A stretch of 64,000 bases of DNA, taken from positions 87,674 through 151,673 of the forward strand of contig NZ_DGLI01000009.1 in assembly GCF_002387895.1 (NCBI RefSeq). Direction: 5' to 3'. The first letter of the stretch is position 1; every line of letters starts with the position of its first letter. The position numbers and the translations under genes were made by a program. Source of the stretch: Clostridium sp. UBA4548. Lineage in GTDB: Bacteria; Bacillota; Clostridia; Clostridiales; Clostridiaceae. The notes beneath the pieces were generated by a model. That model was not told where the DNA came from, searched no databases, and worked only from the letters and a program-made list of their open reading frames with translations. This document shows, piece by piece, positions 17,662 to 26,990 of the stretch.

Positions 17662-18099
17662 TTGAAGAAAATAATGTTAATTGGTGAAACAGGTTGTGGT
17701 AAGACGACCTTGACACAAATGCTAAATAATGAAACACTAGAGTATAAGAAAACACAAGCTTTGGAGTTCAACAATTTTGTTGTAGATACTCCAGGGGAAT
17801 ATATTGAAAATAGAAATTACTACAATGCAATTATTGCAAGTTCTGTAGAGGTGGATGTAATCGCTTTAATTCAACCTTGTAATAAGGAAATGAGTATTTT
17901 TCCACCTAGCTTTGGAAGTATTTTTGCTAAACCTGTTATTGGTATTATTAGCAAAATTGACTTGTGTGAAGAAGAGAAAAGTCTTAAAGACTCCGAGAAG
18001 TACTTAAAAGAAGCAGGAGCACAAGAGATTTTTCAGATAAGTACAACTAAAAATTTAGGTATAGACATAATAAAAAAATATTTAAATTGGGAACAATAA
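17662..18099 (+). CDS. eutP: P-loop protein EutP
   Basis: A 145-residue Ras-like P-loop protein with Walker A GETGCGKTT at residues 7-15, FVVDTPGEY as the switch/Walker B region and a SKID (NKxD-type) element near residue 111. Salmonella EutP has been reported to have acetate kinase activity, so it may act on acetyl-phosphate made by the PduL-type enzyme; that is knowledge of a relative. The start is TTG at 17662 after AGGAGG, 10 bases beyond eutS. Confidence 0.9.
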   Translation: MKKIMLIGETGCGKTTLTQMLNNETLEYKKTQALEFNNFVVDTPGEYIENRNYYNAIIASSVEVDVIALIQPCNKEMSIFPPSFGSIFAKPVIGIISKIDLCEEEKSLKDSEKYLKEAGAQEIFQISTTKNLGIDIIKKYLNWEQ

Positions 18100-18141
18100 C
18101 TTTGGAACTTAAGGTTTATTACTTCTAGAAGAGGTGGGAAC

Positions 18142-18720
18142 ATGAATAAAAAAATTGTAATAGCCGATGATGAACCTATTACAAGGATGGATATTAGAGA
18201 AATGTTAGAGGAAGCAGGCTACAACGTGGTAGGAGAAGCTTCCGATGGTTTTGACGCTATAGAAATGTGTAGAAAGTTTTCTCCGAATATTGTAATTATG
18301 GATATTAAGATGCCACTATTGGATGGTATAAATGCTTCAAAGATAATTATACAAGAAGGTCTTGCTGATGGCATAATTCTTTTAAGTGCCTATAGTGATA
18401 CTAACTTTGTGGAAAAAGCAAAAGAGGCAGGGGTAATTGGATATTTAGTAAAGCCACTGGATAACAAGTCGCTAATACCTGCAGTAGAGGTGGCAATTTC
18501 TAGAGCTAAAGAAATGAAGGAAATCAAAACTAACATGATAAATGTTCAGAAGAAGCTTGAAGCTAGAAAAGTAATTGAAAAGGCTAAAGGAATTTTAATG
18601 GTTGAGCATGGAATCACAGAGCAAGAGGCTTTCTCAATGATTAGGAATTTAAGCATGAAGAAAAGAGTTACCATGGAAGATATTTCAGAAATAATTATTA
18701 TGAGCAAGGATGGAGCTTAA
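18142..18720 (+). CDS. eutV: ANTAR antiterminator response regulator EutV
   Basis: Response regulator of 192 residues. The receiver domain has the acidic pocket IADDEP, phospho-acceptor Asp54 (VIMDIKMP) and Lys104 (YLVKP). The C-terminal ANTAR domain (about 130-190; ARKVIEKAKGILMVEHGITEQEA) binds RNA hairpins with A1/G4 hexaloops. Three such sites are present in this locus, ahead of eutG, eutS and eutA. Because eutV lies downstream of the eutS leader, induction should be self-reinforcing. EutW is its cognate kinase. Confidence 0.97.
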   Translation: MNKKIVIADDEPITRMDIREMLEEAGYNVVGEASDGFDAIEMCRKFSPNIVIMDIKMPLLDGINASKIIIQEGLADGIILLSAYSDTNFVEKAKEAGVIGYLVKPLDNKSLIPAVEVAISRAKEMKEIKTNMINVQKKLEARKVIEKAKGILMVEHGITEQEAFSMIRNLSMKKRVTMEDISEIIIMSKDGA

Positions 18721-18752
18721 TCTTACTAATATATAAGGCGATGTGATAGGAA

Positions 18753-20159
18753 ATGAATGAAATAAAAGAGTTATGCTTAAAACATACAAATTTAAAAGAA
18801 ACAGACATAGAAATTATTCAACATATAGCTAGAACAATTCAGTTTATTGCTGATTCAACGGAAAGCGATGTTTTTATTGATTGTCCCACTACACATAATG
18901 ATGCTGCTATTGTAGTAGCAGAGGCAAAGCCTACTAATAAAACTTCCTTATATAAGGAAAGTGTTGTAGGAAAGCTTGCCATAAGACAAAATGAACCTGC
19001 AGTTATTAGAGCTATTGAAATTGGAATGCCTGGAAGAAATATAAAAGGTATAACCCAAGAACAAATTAAAGTAAAACAAAGTGTGGAACCTATTAGAAAT
19101 AAGGAAAATAGAACTATTGGTATTTTAATCATTGAAAAGGACGTAACTGAAGATCTTTGCAATGATAGAAAAATAGAAATATTGGCAGAAGCTAATGAAG
19201 AATTAACCACACAAATAGCAGGAAAGTATGAAAAAGAAAGTGACATAACTTATTATGTTAACGAAGCTATTTTAATTTTTGATGAGAATGGTACCTTAAA
19301 GTTTAAAAATCCTGGTGCGGATTTGCTTTATAGTAAGCTTGGGTACAATGAAGATATTCTCGGAATGAACTTTTCAAACTTGTCAGTAACAAATAAACCC
19401 TTCAAAAATATAATTTCAAGTTGCTGTATTGATACCTTTGAGCATGAAGTAGGGGGAATGTGCTTACAGGTGAAATATATAGTTCAAAGTAATAAGGCAC
19501 TAAAGTTAGTTGTTCTCATTAGAGACATAACTGATATGAAGGAAAAAGAAAAGGAATTAGTTCATAAATCTGTGGTTATAAGGGAAATTCACCATAGAGT
19601 TAAGAATAATCTTCAAACAATTGCTAGTCTTTTAAGATTACAATCTAGAAGAATTGACAACGAGGCTTTCTTAAATGCTATGAATGACAGTATAAATAGA
19701 ATACTAAGCATAGCCGCTACCCACGAGATCCTTGCAAAGCAAGGTATTGATGAGGTAAATATTAAGGAAGTTATCAATAGAATAAAATCTAGCATGGTAA
19801 CCTTCGAAAAAAGGGATAACATAGATTTAGCAATTAAGATTACTGGCGATGACTTTAGAATAAGTTCTGATAAAGCAACCACCACAGCACTAGTGGTAAA
19901 TGAGCTTCTCCAAAACTCCATAAAGCATGCCTTTAGAGGAAAGAGCCAAGGAGAAATTATAATTAATATTGAAAAAGGAAATATGTATTCCACTATTTCA
20001 ATTATAGATAATGGTAATGGTTTTCAGGTAGAGACTGTTCCTAAAAACAGTTTAGGACTTATGATTGTAAGAAGCCTTATTCATGATAAGCTAGAAGGAA
20101 ACTTAGATATATTTTCTAATTCAGAAGGCACAAAGGTAGTCTTTGATTTTAAAAATTAA
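18753..20159 (+). CDS. eutW: Ethanolamine sensor histidine kinase EutW
   Basis: A 468-residue soluble sensor kinase. Residues 1-135 form the ligand-sensing domain typical of EutW, 165-260 a PAS-like domain, and the HisKA_2 box EIHHRVKNNLQ places the phospho-accepting histidine at about 281. The ATPase part carries NELLQNSIKHAF (N box) and DNGNGF (G1). No membrane helices are visible, which fits sensing of internal ethanolamine. It follows eutV and phosphorylates it. Confidence 0.95.
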   Translation: MNEIKELCLKHTNLKETDIEIIQHIARTIQFIADSTESDVFIDCPTTHNDAAIVVAEAKPTNKTSLYKESVVGKLAIRQNEPAVIRAIEIGMPGRNIKGITQEQIKVKQSVEPIRNKENRTIGILIIEKDVTEDLCNDRKIEILAEANEELTTQIAGKYEKESDITYYVNEAILIFDENGTLKFKNPGADLLYSKLGYNEDILGMNFSNLSVTNKPFKNIISSCCIDTFEHEVGGMCLQVKYIVQSNKALKLVVLIRDITDMKEKEKELVHKSVVIREIHHRVKNNLQTIASLLRLQSRRIDNEAFLNAMNDSINRILSIAATHEILAKQGIDEVNIKEVINRIKSSMVTFEKRDNIDLAIKITGDDFRISSDKATTTALVVNELLQNSIKHAFRGKSQGEIIINIEKGNMYSTISIIDNGNGFQVETVPKNSLGLMIVRSLIHDKLEGNLDIFSNSEGTKVVFDFKN

Positions 20160-20162
20160 TAT

Positions 20163-20268
20163 ATAAGCACAAGGTCGTGCTTATTAGGTGGCAACGGAGC
20201 CCAGGGTATATATTTTAAAATGGTTATATTTTGTATAGCTATTTTAAAATATAAATTCTGGGCTTTTA
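20163..20268 (+). promoter_or_regulatory. EutV antitermination site of eutA
   Basis: P1: ATAAGCAC and GTGCTTAT arms with hexaloop AAGGTC (20163-20184). P2: short GGC and GCC arms with hexaloop AACGGA (20190-20201). The loops follow the A1/G4 rule. The P2 3' arm lies inside the terminator arm GCCCAG (20199-20204), which pairs with CTGGGC (20258-20263) before TTTT; an inner TATATTTTAAAAT/ATTTTAAAATATA stem extends it. It uncouples eutABC and downstream genes from the regulatory genes. P2 is the shortest of the three. Confidence 0.85.
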
Positions 20269-20285
20269 TATTTCTCTAAAAAGGG

Positions 20286-21728
20286 GTGAGAAAAATACAA
20301 GAAAAAATTTTAAGTGTAGGAATTGACATTGGTACTTCTACAACTCAACTTGTGTTCAGTAATATAACCATTGAAAATACAGCAAGTAGCTTTACAGTGC
20401 CTAGGATTAAAATTGTGGATAAAGAAATCATATACAGAAGTAATATCCACTTCACACCTTTAATAGATCAAAAGAAAATTGATGGAAATAAGGTAAGAGA
20501 AATCATAGCATCGGAATACGAAAGAGCTGGAGTTACTGTAAAAGATGTTAAAACTGGAGCAGTGATAATCACAGGAGATACTGCTAGAAAAGAAAATGCT
20601 AATGAAGTATTACAAAATCTTAGTGGTTTTGCAGGAGACTTCGTGGTAGCAACTGCAGGGCCTGATTTGGAATCTATCATTGCAGGCAGAGGTGCAGGAG
20701 CAGATAAAGTCTCAGATGAAGAAAATGCCTATGTTGTAAACATTGACATTGGCGGAGGTACTTCTAACTTAGCCTTGTTTAAAAATGGAGAGTTAGTAGA
20801 TACAGGCTGCTTAGATATAGGTGGTAGACTGATAAAAATAGATTTACAAAGTAAGAAAATTTATTATATCTACCCTAAAATTAAAAAGCTGGCAGAAAGC
20901 ATTGGTGTATCAATTGATGTAGGACAAGTTGCTGATTTAGACAAAATAAGAAAAATTGCTAAGGCAATGGTAGGAATTTTAGAAGAGTCAGTGTGTTTAA
21001 AGACAAGAACTCCAATGTATGAGGAGCTTCTAACTAAGAAGGGCATTAAGGATGGTTATACCATTGAGTACATAACCTTTTCTGGTGGAGTGGCTGATTA
21101 TATTTATGGAAGTGACTACTCGGACCCCTTTAAGTATGGAGACATGGGAATAGTTTTAGGGGAAGAAATTGCAAAATCAACCTTAGTTAAAAACTTAAAA
21201 CTAAAACCTGCCAAAGAAACTATTAGAGCCACTGTTGTAGGTGCAGGCTCACATACCACTGATATAAGTGGTAGTACCATAACCTACACAGATAATATAT
21301 TTCCAATAAAGAATTTGCCTATACTAAAGCTTTCCTCAGAGGATGAGGCCAAGGGCTTTAACTCTATAGAAGAAAGTCTTAGAGAAAAACTTAAGTGGTT
21401 TAACTTAGAAAATGAAAGCCAACAGGTAGCGGTGGCAATAAAGGGACCCAAGAGTCCAAGTTTTATTGATATTCAAAACCTGTCAAAAGCTTTAATAAAT
21501 GGAATGACCGAACTTTTACAACGAAACTATCCAGTATTTATTATAGTTGAAAATGATATAGCAAAAGTTTTAGGACAAACTGTTCATAGACAGCTAAATA
21601 AAAGCAATAATGTAGTTTGCATTGACAGCATTAAGGTTGAAAATGGGGATTACATTGACATTGGTAGTCCACTTGTAAATGGTAAGGTAGTTCCAGTAGT
21701 CATCAAAACATTAGTATTCAATTCATAA
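20286..21728 (+). CDS. eutA: Ethanolamine ammonia-lyase reactivase EutA
   Basis: A 480-residue actin/Hsp70-fold ATPase that exchanges damaged cobalamin from EutBC for adenosylcobalamin. The phosphate-1 motif GIDIGTSTTQ is near residue 13 and IDIGGGTSN near residue 155. The start is uncertain: GTG at 20286 lies inside the AAGGGGTGAG ribosome site, while an in-frame ATA at 20295 has exactly the 5-base spacing seen between GGGGTGA and the eutB start. Starting at ATA gives MQEKILSVGIDIG, which is the usual EutA beginning. It follows the third EutV site. Confidence 0.95.
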   Translation: MRKIQEKILSVGIDIGTSTTQLVFSNITIENTASSFTVPRIKIVDKEIIYRSNIHFTPLIDQKKIDGNKVREIIASEYERAGVTVKDVKTGAVIITGDTARKENANEVLQNLSGFAGDFVVATAGPDLESIIAGRGAGADKVSDEENAYVVNIDIGGGTSNLALFKNGELVDTGCLDIGGRLIKIDLQSKKIYYIYPKIKKLAESIGVSIDVGQVADLDKIRKIAKAMVGILEESVCLKTRTPMYEELLTKKGIKDGYTIEYITFSGGVADYIYGSDYSDPFKYGDMGIVLGEEIAKSTLVKNLKLKPAKETIRATVVGAGSHTTDISGSTITYTDNIFPIKNLPILKLSSEDEAKGFNSIEESLREKLKWFNLENESQQVAVAIKGPKSPSFIDIQNLSKALINGMTELLQRNYPVFIIVENDIAKVLGQTVHRQLNKSNNVVCIDSIKVENGDYIDIGSPLVNGKVVPVVIKTLVFNS

Positions 21729-21750
21729 TTTTAATAGAGGGGTGAACAAA

Positions 21751-23118
21751 GTGATACTAAAAACACAATTGTTTGGTAAAGTGTATCAATTTAAAGATGT
21801 TAAAGAAGTTCTAGCAAAAGCTAATGAGGAAAAGTCAGGAGATAAGCTAGCAGGAATAGCAGCAATTACTGCTCAGGAAAGAGTTGCAGCTAAGGTTGTT
21901 TTAAGCAATTTAACTGTGGCTGATGTTAGAAATAATCCAGTAGTTCCTTATGAAATGGATGAGGTTACAAGAATTATCCAAGATGCTGTTAATGAAAGAA
22001 TCTATGGAGAAATCAAGAACTGGACAATATCTGAGCTAAGAGAGTGGATTTTAAATGAAAAAACTACAGGAGCAGATATAAGAAGAATTAGCAGAGGATT
22101 AACTAGTGAGGTTATAGCAGCTGTAGCTAAGTTAATGTCAAACCTAGACTTAGTTTATGGAGCTAGCAAAATAAAAGTAACTGCTCATGCTAACACAACT
22201 ATAGGAGAACCAGGAAGATTATCTGCAAGATTACAGCCAAATCACCCAACAGATGATGTAGATGGAATATTAGCATCATTACTAGAAGGTTTAACTTATG
22301 GAATAGGTGATGCTGTTATAGGATTAAACCCAGTAGATGATACTGTTGGAAGTGTATCAAAGGTACTTAAGAAGTTTGAAGAAATAAAACAAAAATATGA
22401 AATACCAACTCAAAACTGTGTACTTGCTCATGTAACTACACAAATGGAAGCAATTAGACAAGGTGCTCCAACAGACTTAATATTCCAAAGTATTGCAGGT
22501 TCACAAAAAGGAAACGAAGCCTTCGGAATATCAGGAGACTTAATTGAAGAAGCAAGACAGCTTGCCTTAACTCAAGGTACTGCAGCAGGTCCTAATGTTA
22601 TGTACTTCGAAACTGGACAGGGTTCAGAGTTATCTTCAGATGCTCACTATGGAGCAGACCAAGTAACAATGGAAGCTAGATGCTATGGTTTTGCTAAAAA
22701 GTATCAACCATTCATAGTAAATACCGTTGTTGGATTTATAGGACCAGAATACTTATATGATAATAAACAGGTTATAAGAGCAGGACTTGAAGATCACTTC
22801 ATGGGTAAATTAACAGGACTTCCAATGGGTTGTGATGCTTGTTATACAAACCACATGAAAGCTGACCAAAATGATATAGAAAACCTTGCAATACTACTTG
22901 GTACTGCAGGATGCACATACTTTATGGGAATTCCTCATGGAGACGATGTAATGCTTAACTATCAATGTACAGGCTTCCACGAAACTGCTGCCTTAAGAGA
23001 ACTTTTAGGCAAAAGACCAATAGCTGAGTTTGAAGCATGGCTTGAAAAGTGGGGCTTCATGGAAAATGGAAGACTAACAGGAAAAGCAGGCGACGGGTCT
23101 ATATTTCTTAAGAAATAA
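21751..23118 (+). CDS. eutB: Ethanolamine ammonia-lyase large subunit
   Basis: A 455-residue TIM-barrel subunit that, with EutC and adenosylcobalamin, converts ethanolamine to acetaldehyde and ammonia. Starting at GTG 21751, the N-terminus reads MILKTQLFGKVYQFKDVKEVLA, the standard EutB start. The GTG at 21742 is within the GGGGTGA ribosome site and is rejected. Conserved GLNPVDDT, FQSIAGSQKGNEAFG and MGCDACYTNHMKADQND segments are intact. It sits directly between eutA and eutC. Confidence 0.97.
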   Translation: MILKTQLFGKVYQFKDVKEVLAKANEEKSGDKLAGIAAITAQERVAAKVVLSNLTVADVRNNPVVPYEMDEVTRIIQDAVNERIYGEIKNWTISELREWILNEKTTGADIRRISRGLTSEVIAAVAKLMSNLDLVYGASKIKVTAHANTTIGEPGRLSARLQPNHPTDDVDGILASLLEGLTYGIGDAVIGLNPVDDTVGSVSKVLKKFEEIKQKYEIPTQNCVLAHVTTQMEAIRQGAPTDLIFQSIAGSQKGNEAFGISGDLIEEARQLALTQGTAAGPNVMYFETGQGSELSSDAHYGADQVTMEARCYGFAKKYQPFIVNTVVGFIGPEYLYDNKQVIRAGLEDHFMGKLTGLPMGCDACYTNHMKADQNDIENLAILLGTAGCTYFMGIPHGDDVMLNYQCTGFHETAALRELLGKRPIAEFEAWLEKWGFMENGRLTGKAGDGSIFLKK

Positions 23119-23132
23119 GAGGGGGTAAAAAA

Positions 23133-24014
23133 ATGTTTTCAGAAAATGAATTAAAAAGATTAGTTGAGCAAGTGTTAGTAGAAATGACTACAAAGCAAGG
23201 AGCATCTGCTACTGATATGAGCACAACAAAGGAAACTTGTGAAGTTGATTTAAATGGAATGATTCCAGATATAACTGAAGTTGACATAAAAACAACTCTT
23301 CTTGTAGAAAATCCTACAGATAGAGAAGGTTACTTAAAAATGAAAAAACACACTCCAGCAAGAATTGGTATCGGTAGAACTGGAGCAAGATATAAAACTG
23401 AAACCATGCTAAGATTCAGAGCAGACCACGCATCAGCTCAGGACTCAGTATTTACAGATGTTAATGAGGATATTTTAAAGGAAATGAACTTAATAACTCT
23501 ACAAACTAATTGTTCTTCTAAAGATGAGTTTATAACAAGACCAGACCTTGGAAGACAATTATCAAAAGAAGAGCTAGCTAAATTAAGTTCCTTCAAGAAA
23601 AAACCTCAAGTTCAAATTTATGTATCAGACGGTTTAAGTTCAAAAGCTATTGAAGCTAACGTAAAAGATATATTACCAGCTTTAATTCAAGGTCTTGAGG
23701 GTTATGGCATCACTGTTGGAACACCTTTCTTCGTAAAACTTGGAAGAGTTGGAGCAATGGATGTAATTTCTGAAGAAATTGGTGCAGATGTAACTTGCGT
23801 ACTAATCGGTGAAAGACCAGGTCTTGTTACAGCAGAAAGTATGAGTGCTTACATTGCCTATAAAGGAACTGTTGGAATGCCAGAATCAAGAAGAACTGTG
23901 GTATCTAACATTCACAAGGGTGGTACACCTTCAGTTGAAGCAGGTGCTTATATAGCAGATATTATTAAATTAATGTTAGAGAAAAAAGCCAGTGGATTAG
24001 ATTTAAAACTATAA
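23133..24014 (+). CDS. eutC: Ethanolamine ammonia-lyase small subunit
   Basis: A 293-residue subunit that contributes to B12 binding. Residues 1-18 (FSENELKRLVEQVLVEM) form an amphipathic helix of the encapsulation-peptide type, followed by a flexible linker and the catalytic-partner domain from about residue 55 (TPARIGIGRTGARYKTETMLRFRADHASAQD, VSDGLSSKAIEAN, IGERPGL). The start has GAGGGGGT 8 bases upstream. It should carry EutB into the shell. Confidence 0.97.
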   Translation: MFSENELKRLVEQVLVEMTTKQGASATDMSTTKETCEVDLNGMIPDITEVDIKTTLLVENPTDREGYLKMKKHTPARIGIGRTGARYKTETMLRFRADHASAQDSVFTDVNEDILKEMNLITLQTNCSSKDEFITRPDLGRQLSKEELAKLSSFKKKPQVQIYVSDGLSSKAIEANVKDILPALIQGLEGYGITVGTPFFVKLGRVGAMDVISEEIGADVTCVLIGERPGLVTAESMSAYIAYKGTVGMPESRRTVVSNIHKGGTPSVEAGAYIADIIKLMLEKKASGLDLKL

Positions 24015-24031
24015 TTTAGGGGGAAAAAGAA

Positions 24032-24688
24032 ATGAAAAATGATCAACTTCGTCCATCAGTATTAAGCGTTAAAATAATTCCAAATGTAAGTACTGACATG
24101 GCAAAGCAATTTGAATTAAAACCAGAACACAAGAGTATAGGAATAATCACAGCTGATTGCGATGATGTTACATATACAGCCTTAGACGAAGCTACAAAAG
24201 CAGCAGATGTGGAAGTAGTATATGGAAGATCCCTTTATGGTGGAGCTGCAAATGCTAACACAAAACTTGCTGGAGAAGTAATTGGAATCATTGCAGGCCC
24301 AAGTCCAGCAGAAGTTAGAAGTGGACTTAATGCAGCAGTAGATTTTATAGAGAGTGGAGTAGCTACTTTCTATAGCGCAAATGAAGATGATAGCATTGCT
24401 TACTATGCACAATGCATATCAAGAACAGGTTCTTATCTTTCTAAAACAGCTGGAATAGAAGAAGGAGAAGCACTAGCTTACTTAATTGCACCACCACTTG
24501 AAGCTATGTATGCTCTAGATGCAGCAATGAAGGCTGCAGCAGTAGATCTTAAAGCTTTCTTTGGACCACCATCAGAAACAAACTTTGGTGGAGCTTTATT
24601 AACTGGAAGCCAATCAGCTTGTAAAGCAGCTTGTGATGCTTTTGCAGCAGCAGTTAAATTTGTAGCAGATAATCCTACAGATTACTAA
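24032..24688 (+). CDS. eutL: Trimeric shell protein EutL
   Basis: A 218-residue tandem BMC-domain (BMC-T) protein. It starts RPSVLSVKIIPNVSTDMAKQF and has two permuted BMC folds, with SIGIITADCDDVTYTALDEATKAADVEVVYG in the first and YLIAPPLEAMYALDAAMKAAAVDL in the second. EutL trimers form shell tiles with large gated pores and are known to bind ethanolamine. It directly follows eutC with an AGGGGG site. Confidence 0.97.
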   Translation: MKNDQLRPSVLSVKIIPNVSTDMAKQFELKPEHKSIGIITADCDDVTYTALDEATKAADVEVVYGRSLYGGAANANTKLAGEVIGIIAGPSPAEVRSGLNAAVDFIESGVATFYSANEDDSIAYYAQCISRTGSYLSKTAGIEEGEALAYLIAPPLEAMYALDAAMKAAAVDLKAFFGPPSETNFGGALLTGSQSACKAACDAFAAAVKFVADNPTDY

Positions 24689-24703
24689 TCTTAGGTAGAG
24701 ATT

Positions 24704-25417
24704 ATGATTAATTCCAAATTAACTAGGGCTAATTACACCTTAGGATTAATTGAAACCAAAGGATTTATTGGAGCTGTTGAAGCTTTAGATGTAGCTACTA
24801 AATCAGCAAGTGTTGAACTTGTTAGCTGTGAGTTTGTAAAGGGTGGTATTGTTACCATACTTATTACTGGAGAGGTAGGTTATGTAAAAGCAGCAGTAGA
24901 AGCCGCTGCAATTGCAGTAGACAAGCTAGGAGTTTTAAGAAACACCCACGTTATTGCAAGAGCGGATGAAGGTGTGTGGGATATAATTCAGAGAAGAAGT
25001 CCCTCAGAGCTAATTGAAGATAAGAATGAATTAGAAGATAATAATCAAAATTTAGTTAAAGAAAAGGAAGAACAAGAATCTAAAGAGGATGATAATACAA
25101 AGGTTGACATAACAACCATAGAGCACAGCAGCTTAGTAGAGGACAAGAGTACAATTGAATCTACAGATGAGAATAAAAACTCTTTAGAAAGTAAAAAAGA
25201 AAACCTAAGTGAAGATTTAGAAGAAGATAAAACTCAGATCAAAGCAAAGGAAAAGCTTGATGGTTCTATGAAAAGAGAGGAACTTGAAACTTTAAAAGTT
25301 ACAGAACTTAGATCCTTAGCAAGAAAACTTAGAGAAGAACAAAGGATTTCTTTAACAAAGAAACAGATTAAGTTTAGTAAGAAAGAACAACTAATTGAAG
25401 CCATACTAAAGGGCTAA
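24704..25417 (+). CDS. BMC shell protein with C-terminal SAP/Rho-N-like extension
   Basis: A 237-residue protein. Residues 8-92 are a canonical hexameric BMC domain (LGLIETKGFIGAVEALDVATKSASVEL). Residues 105-190 are a low-complexity acidic linker rich in Glu, Asp, Lys, Asn and Ser. Residues 190-237 (KREELETLKVTELRSLARKLREEQ onward) form a basic helical domain resembling SAP or Rho-N motifs that bind nucleic acid. The layout parallels enteric EutK and PduK, which also join one BMC domain to a C-terminal module. The extension probably faces the lumen or cytosol as a docking tail. Some annotations call this eutM or eutK. Confidence 0.85.
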   Translation: MINSKLTRANYTLGLIETKGFIGAVEALDVATKSASVELVSCEFVKGGIVTILITGEVGYVKAAVEAAAIAVDKLGVLRNTHVIARADEGVWDIIQRRSPSELIEDKNELEDNNQNLVKEKEEQESKEDDNTKVDITTIEHSSLVEDKSTIESTDENKNSLESKKENLSEDLEEDKTQIKAKEKLDGSMKREELETLKVTELRSLARKLREEQRISLTKKQIKFSKKEQLIEAILKG

Positions 25418-25432
25418 TAGGAGGTAAGATAA

Positions 25433-26899
25433 ATGATAACCTTAGATAAAGATTTGATGTCTATACAAGAAACTAGAAATCTTATCGCCAAGGCTAAAGA
25501 AGCTCAAGAAATATATAAGACTTTTACCCAAGAAAAAGTTAATAATATCGTTGAAGAAGTAGCAAAGGCAGTAGAAAAAGAAGCAGTTAAACTTGCGAAA
25601 ATGGCATGGGAAGAAACTGGGTTTGGTAAATGGGAAGATAAGGTAGTTAAGAATACCTTTGCAAGTAGAGTAGTGTACGAAAGCATAAAGGATATGAAAA
25701 CTGTTGGAATAATCAGAGAAGATGAAGAAAAGAAATTCTTTGAGGTAGCAGTTCCAGTTGGAGTAGTGGCTGGTTTAATTCCATCAACAAATCCAACCTC
25801 TACTACAATTTACAAAACTTTAATTGCATTAAAATCAGGAAATGGAATAGTAGTTTCTCCTCACCCAAATGCTAAAAACTGTATTATTGAAACAGCAAAA
25901 ATTCTAAATGAGGCAGCGATTAAAGCAGGAGCACCAGAAGGATTAATTGGATGCATTACCCTACCATCCCTTCAAAGTACAAACCTACTAATGAGTCATA
26001 AGGATACAGCATTAATTCTTGCGACAGGTGGAGAGGCAATGGTAAAGGCAGCTTACAGCTCTGGAACGCCAGCAATTGGTGTAGGACCAGGAAATGGACC
26101 AGCCTTTATAGACAAGTCTGCAAAGGTGGAACTAGCTGTTAAGAGAATTTTAGATAGTAAGACCTTTGACAATGGAGTAATTTGTGCTTCAGAACAATCA
26201 GTAGTAGTTGAGAAATCAATGAAGGAATTGGTGATGAATGAACTTAAAAAGCAAGGTGCTTACTTCTTAAATGAAGAAGAATCTAAAAAACTTGGGAATT
26301 TCATTCTAAGAGCCAATGGAACTATGAATCCACAAATAGTTGGAAAAAGTGTTGAAGCTTTAGCTTCAATGGCAAATTTAAAGGTTCCAACAGGTGCAAG
26401 GGTTTTAATTTCAGAGCAAACTACAGTAGGAAAAAATAATCCTTACTCAAGAGAAAAGCTTACTCCACTTCTAGCTTTCTACACTGTAGAAAACTTAGAA
26501 GAAGGTATTAAACTTTGCACAGAAATATTAATGAATGAAGGAAAGGGACATACTCTAGTACTTCACAGTGAAGATAAAAATGTGATTAAGGAATTTGGAC
26601 TAAGAATTCCAGTTTCAAGGCTTCTTGTAAACACTCCAGGAGCTCTAGGAGGTATAGGTGGTTCAACAAACTTAGTACCAGCTTTAACTCTAGGTTGTGG
26701 AGCTGTTGGTGGAAGTTCAACCTCTGACAATATAGGTCCAATGAATCTATTAAACATAAAAAGAGTGGCTTATGGAGTTAGAGAACTTGAAGATTTAAGA
26801 GGAAGTAAGCAGGTAGAGCCTAGTAACACAATTAATGAAGAGTACTTAGAACTAATCATAAGTAAGGTAGTTGAAAAACTATCAGCCCTAAATAAATAA
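25433..26899 (+). CDS. eutE: CoA-acylating acetaldehyde dehydrogenase EutE
   Basis: A 488-residue aldehyde dehydrogenase that turns acetaldehyde, CoA and NAD into acetyl-CoA and NADH. The catalytic cysteine is in DNGVICASEQSVVVE, and PSTNPTSTTIYKTLIALKSGNGIVVSPHP is the acylating-family cofactor region. The C-terminus (NEEYLELIISKVVEKLSALNK) is an amphipathic helix that could be an encapsulation signal, here at the C-terminal rather than N-terminal end. It has an AGGAGG site. Confidence 0.96.
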   Translation: MITLDKDLMSIQETRNLIAKAKEAQEIYKTFTQEKVNNIVEEVAKAVEKEAVKLAKMAWEETGFGKWEDKVVKNTFASRVVYESIKDMKTVGIIREDEEKKFFEVAVPVGVVAGLIPSTNPTSTTIYKTLIALKSGNGIVVSPHPNAKNCIIETAKILNEAAIKAGAPEGLIGCITLPSLQSTNLLMSHKDTALILATGGEAMVKAAYSSGTPAIGVGPGNGPAFIDKSAKVELAVKRILDSKTFDNGVICASEQSVVVEKSMKELVMNELKKQGAYFLNEEESKKLGNFILRANGTMNPQIVGKSVEALASMANLKVPTGARVLISEQTTVGKNNPYSREKLTPLLAFYTVENLEEGIKLCTEILMNEGKGHTLVLHSEDKNVIKEFGLRIPVSRLLVNTPGALGGIGGSTNLVPALTLGCGAVGGSSTSDNIGPMNLLNIKRVAYGVRELEDLRGSKQVEPSNTINEEYLELIISKVVEKLSALNK

Positions 26900-26990
26900 C
26901 ATTTTCCAATAATAAAATTCAAACTTTAATCCACGCAATATAATATAAAAATTTAGGCTTATAAGATAAAAATTACTTTAAAGCCTTAAA

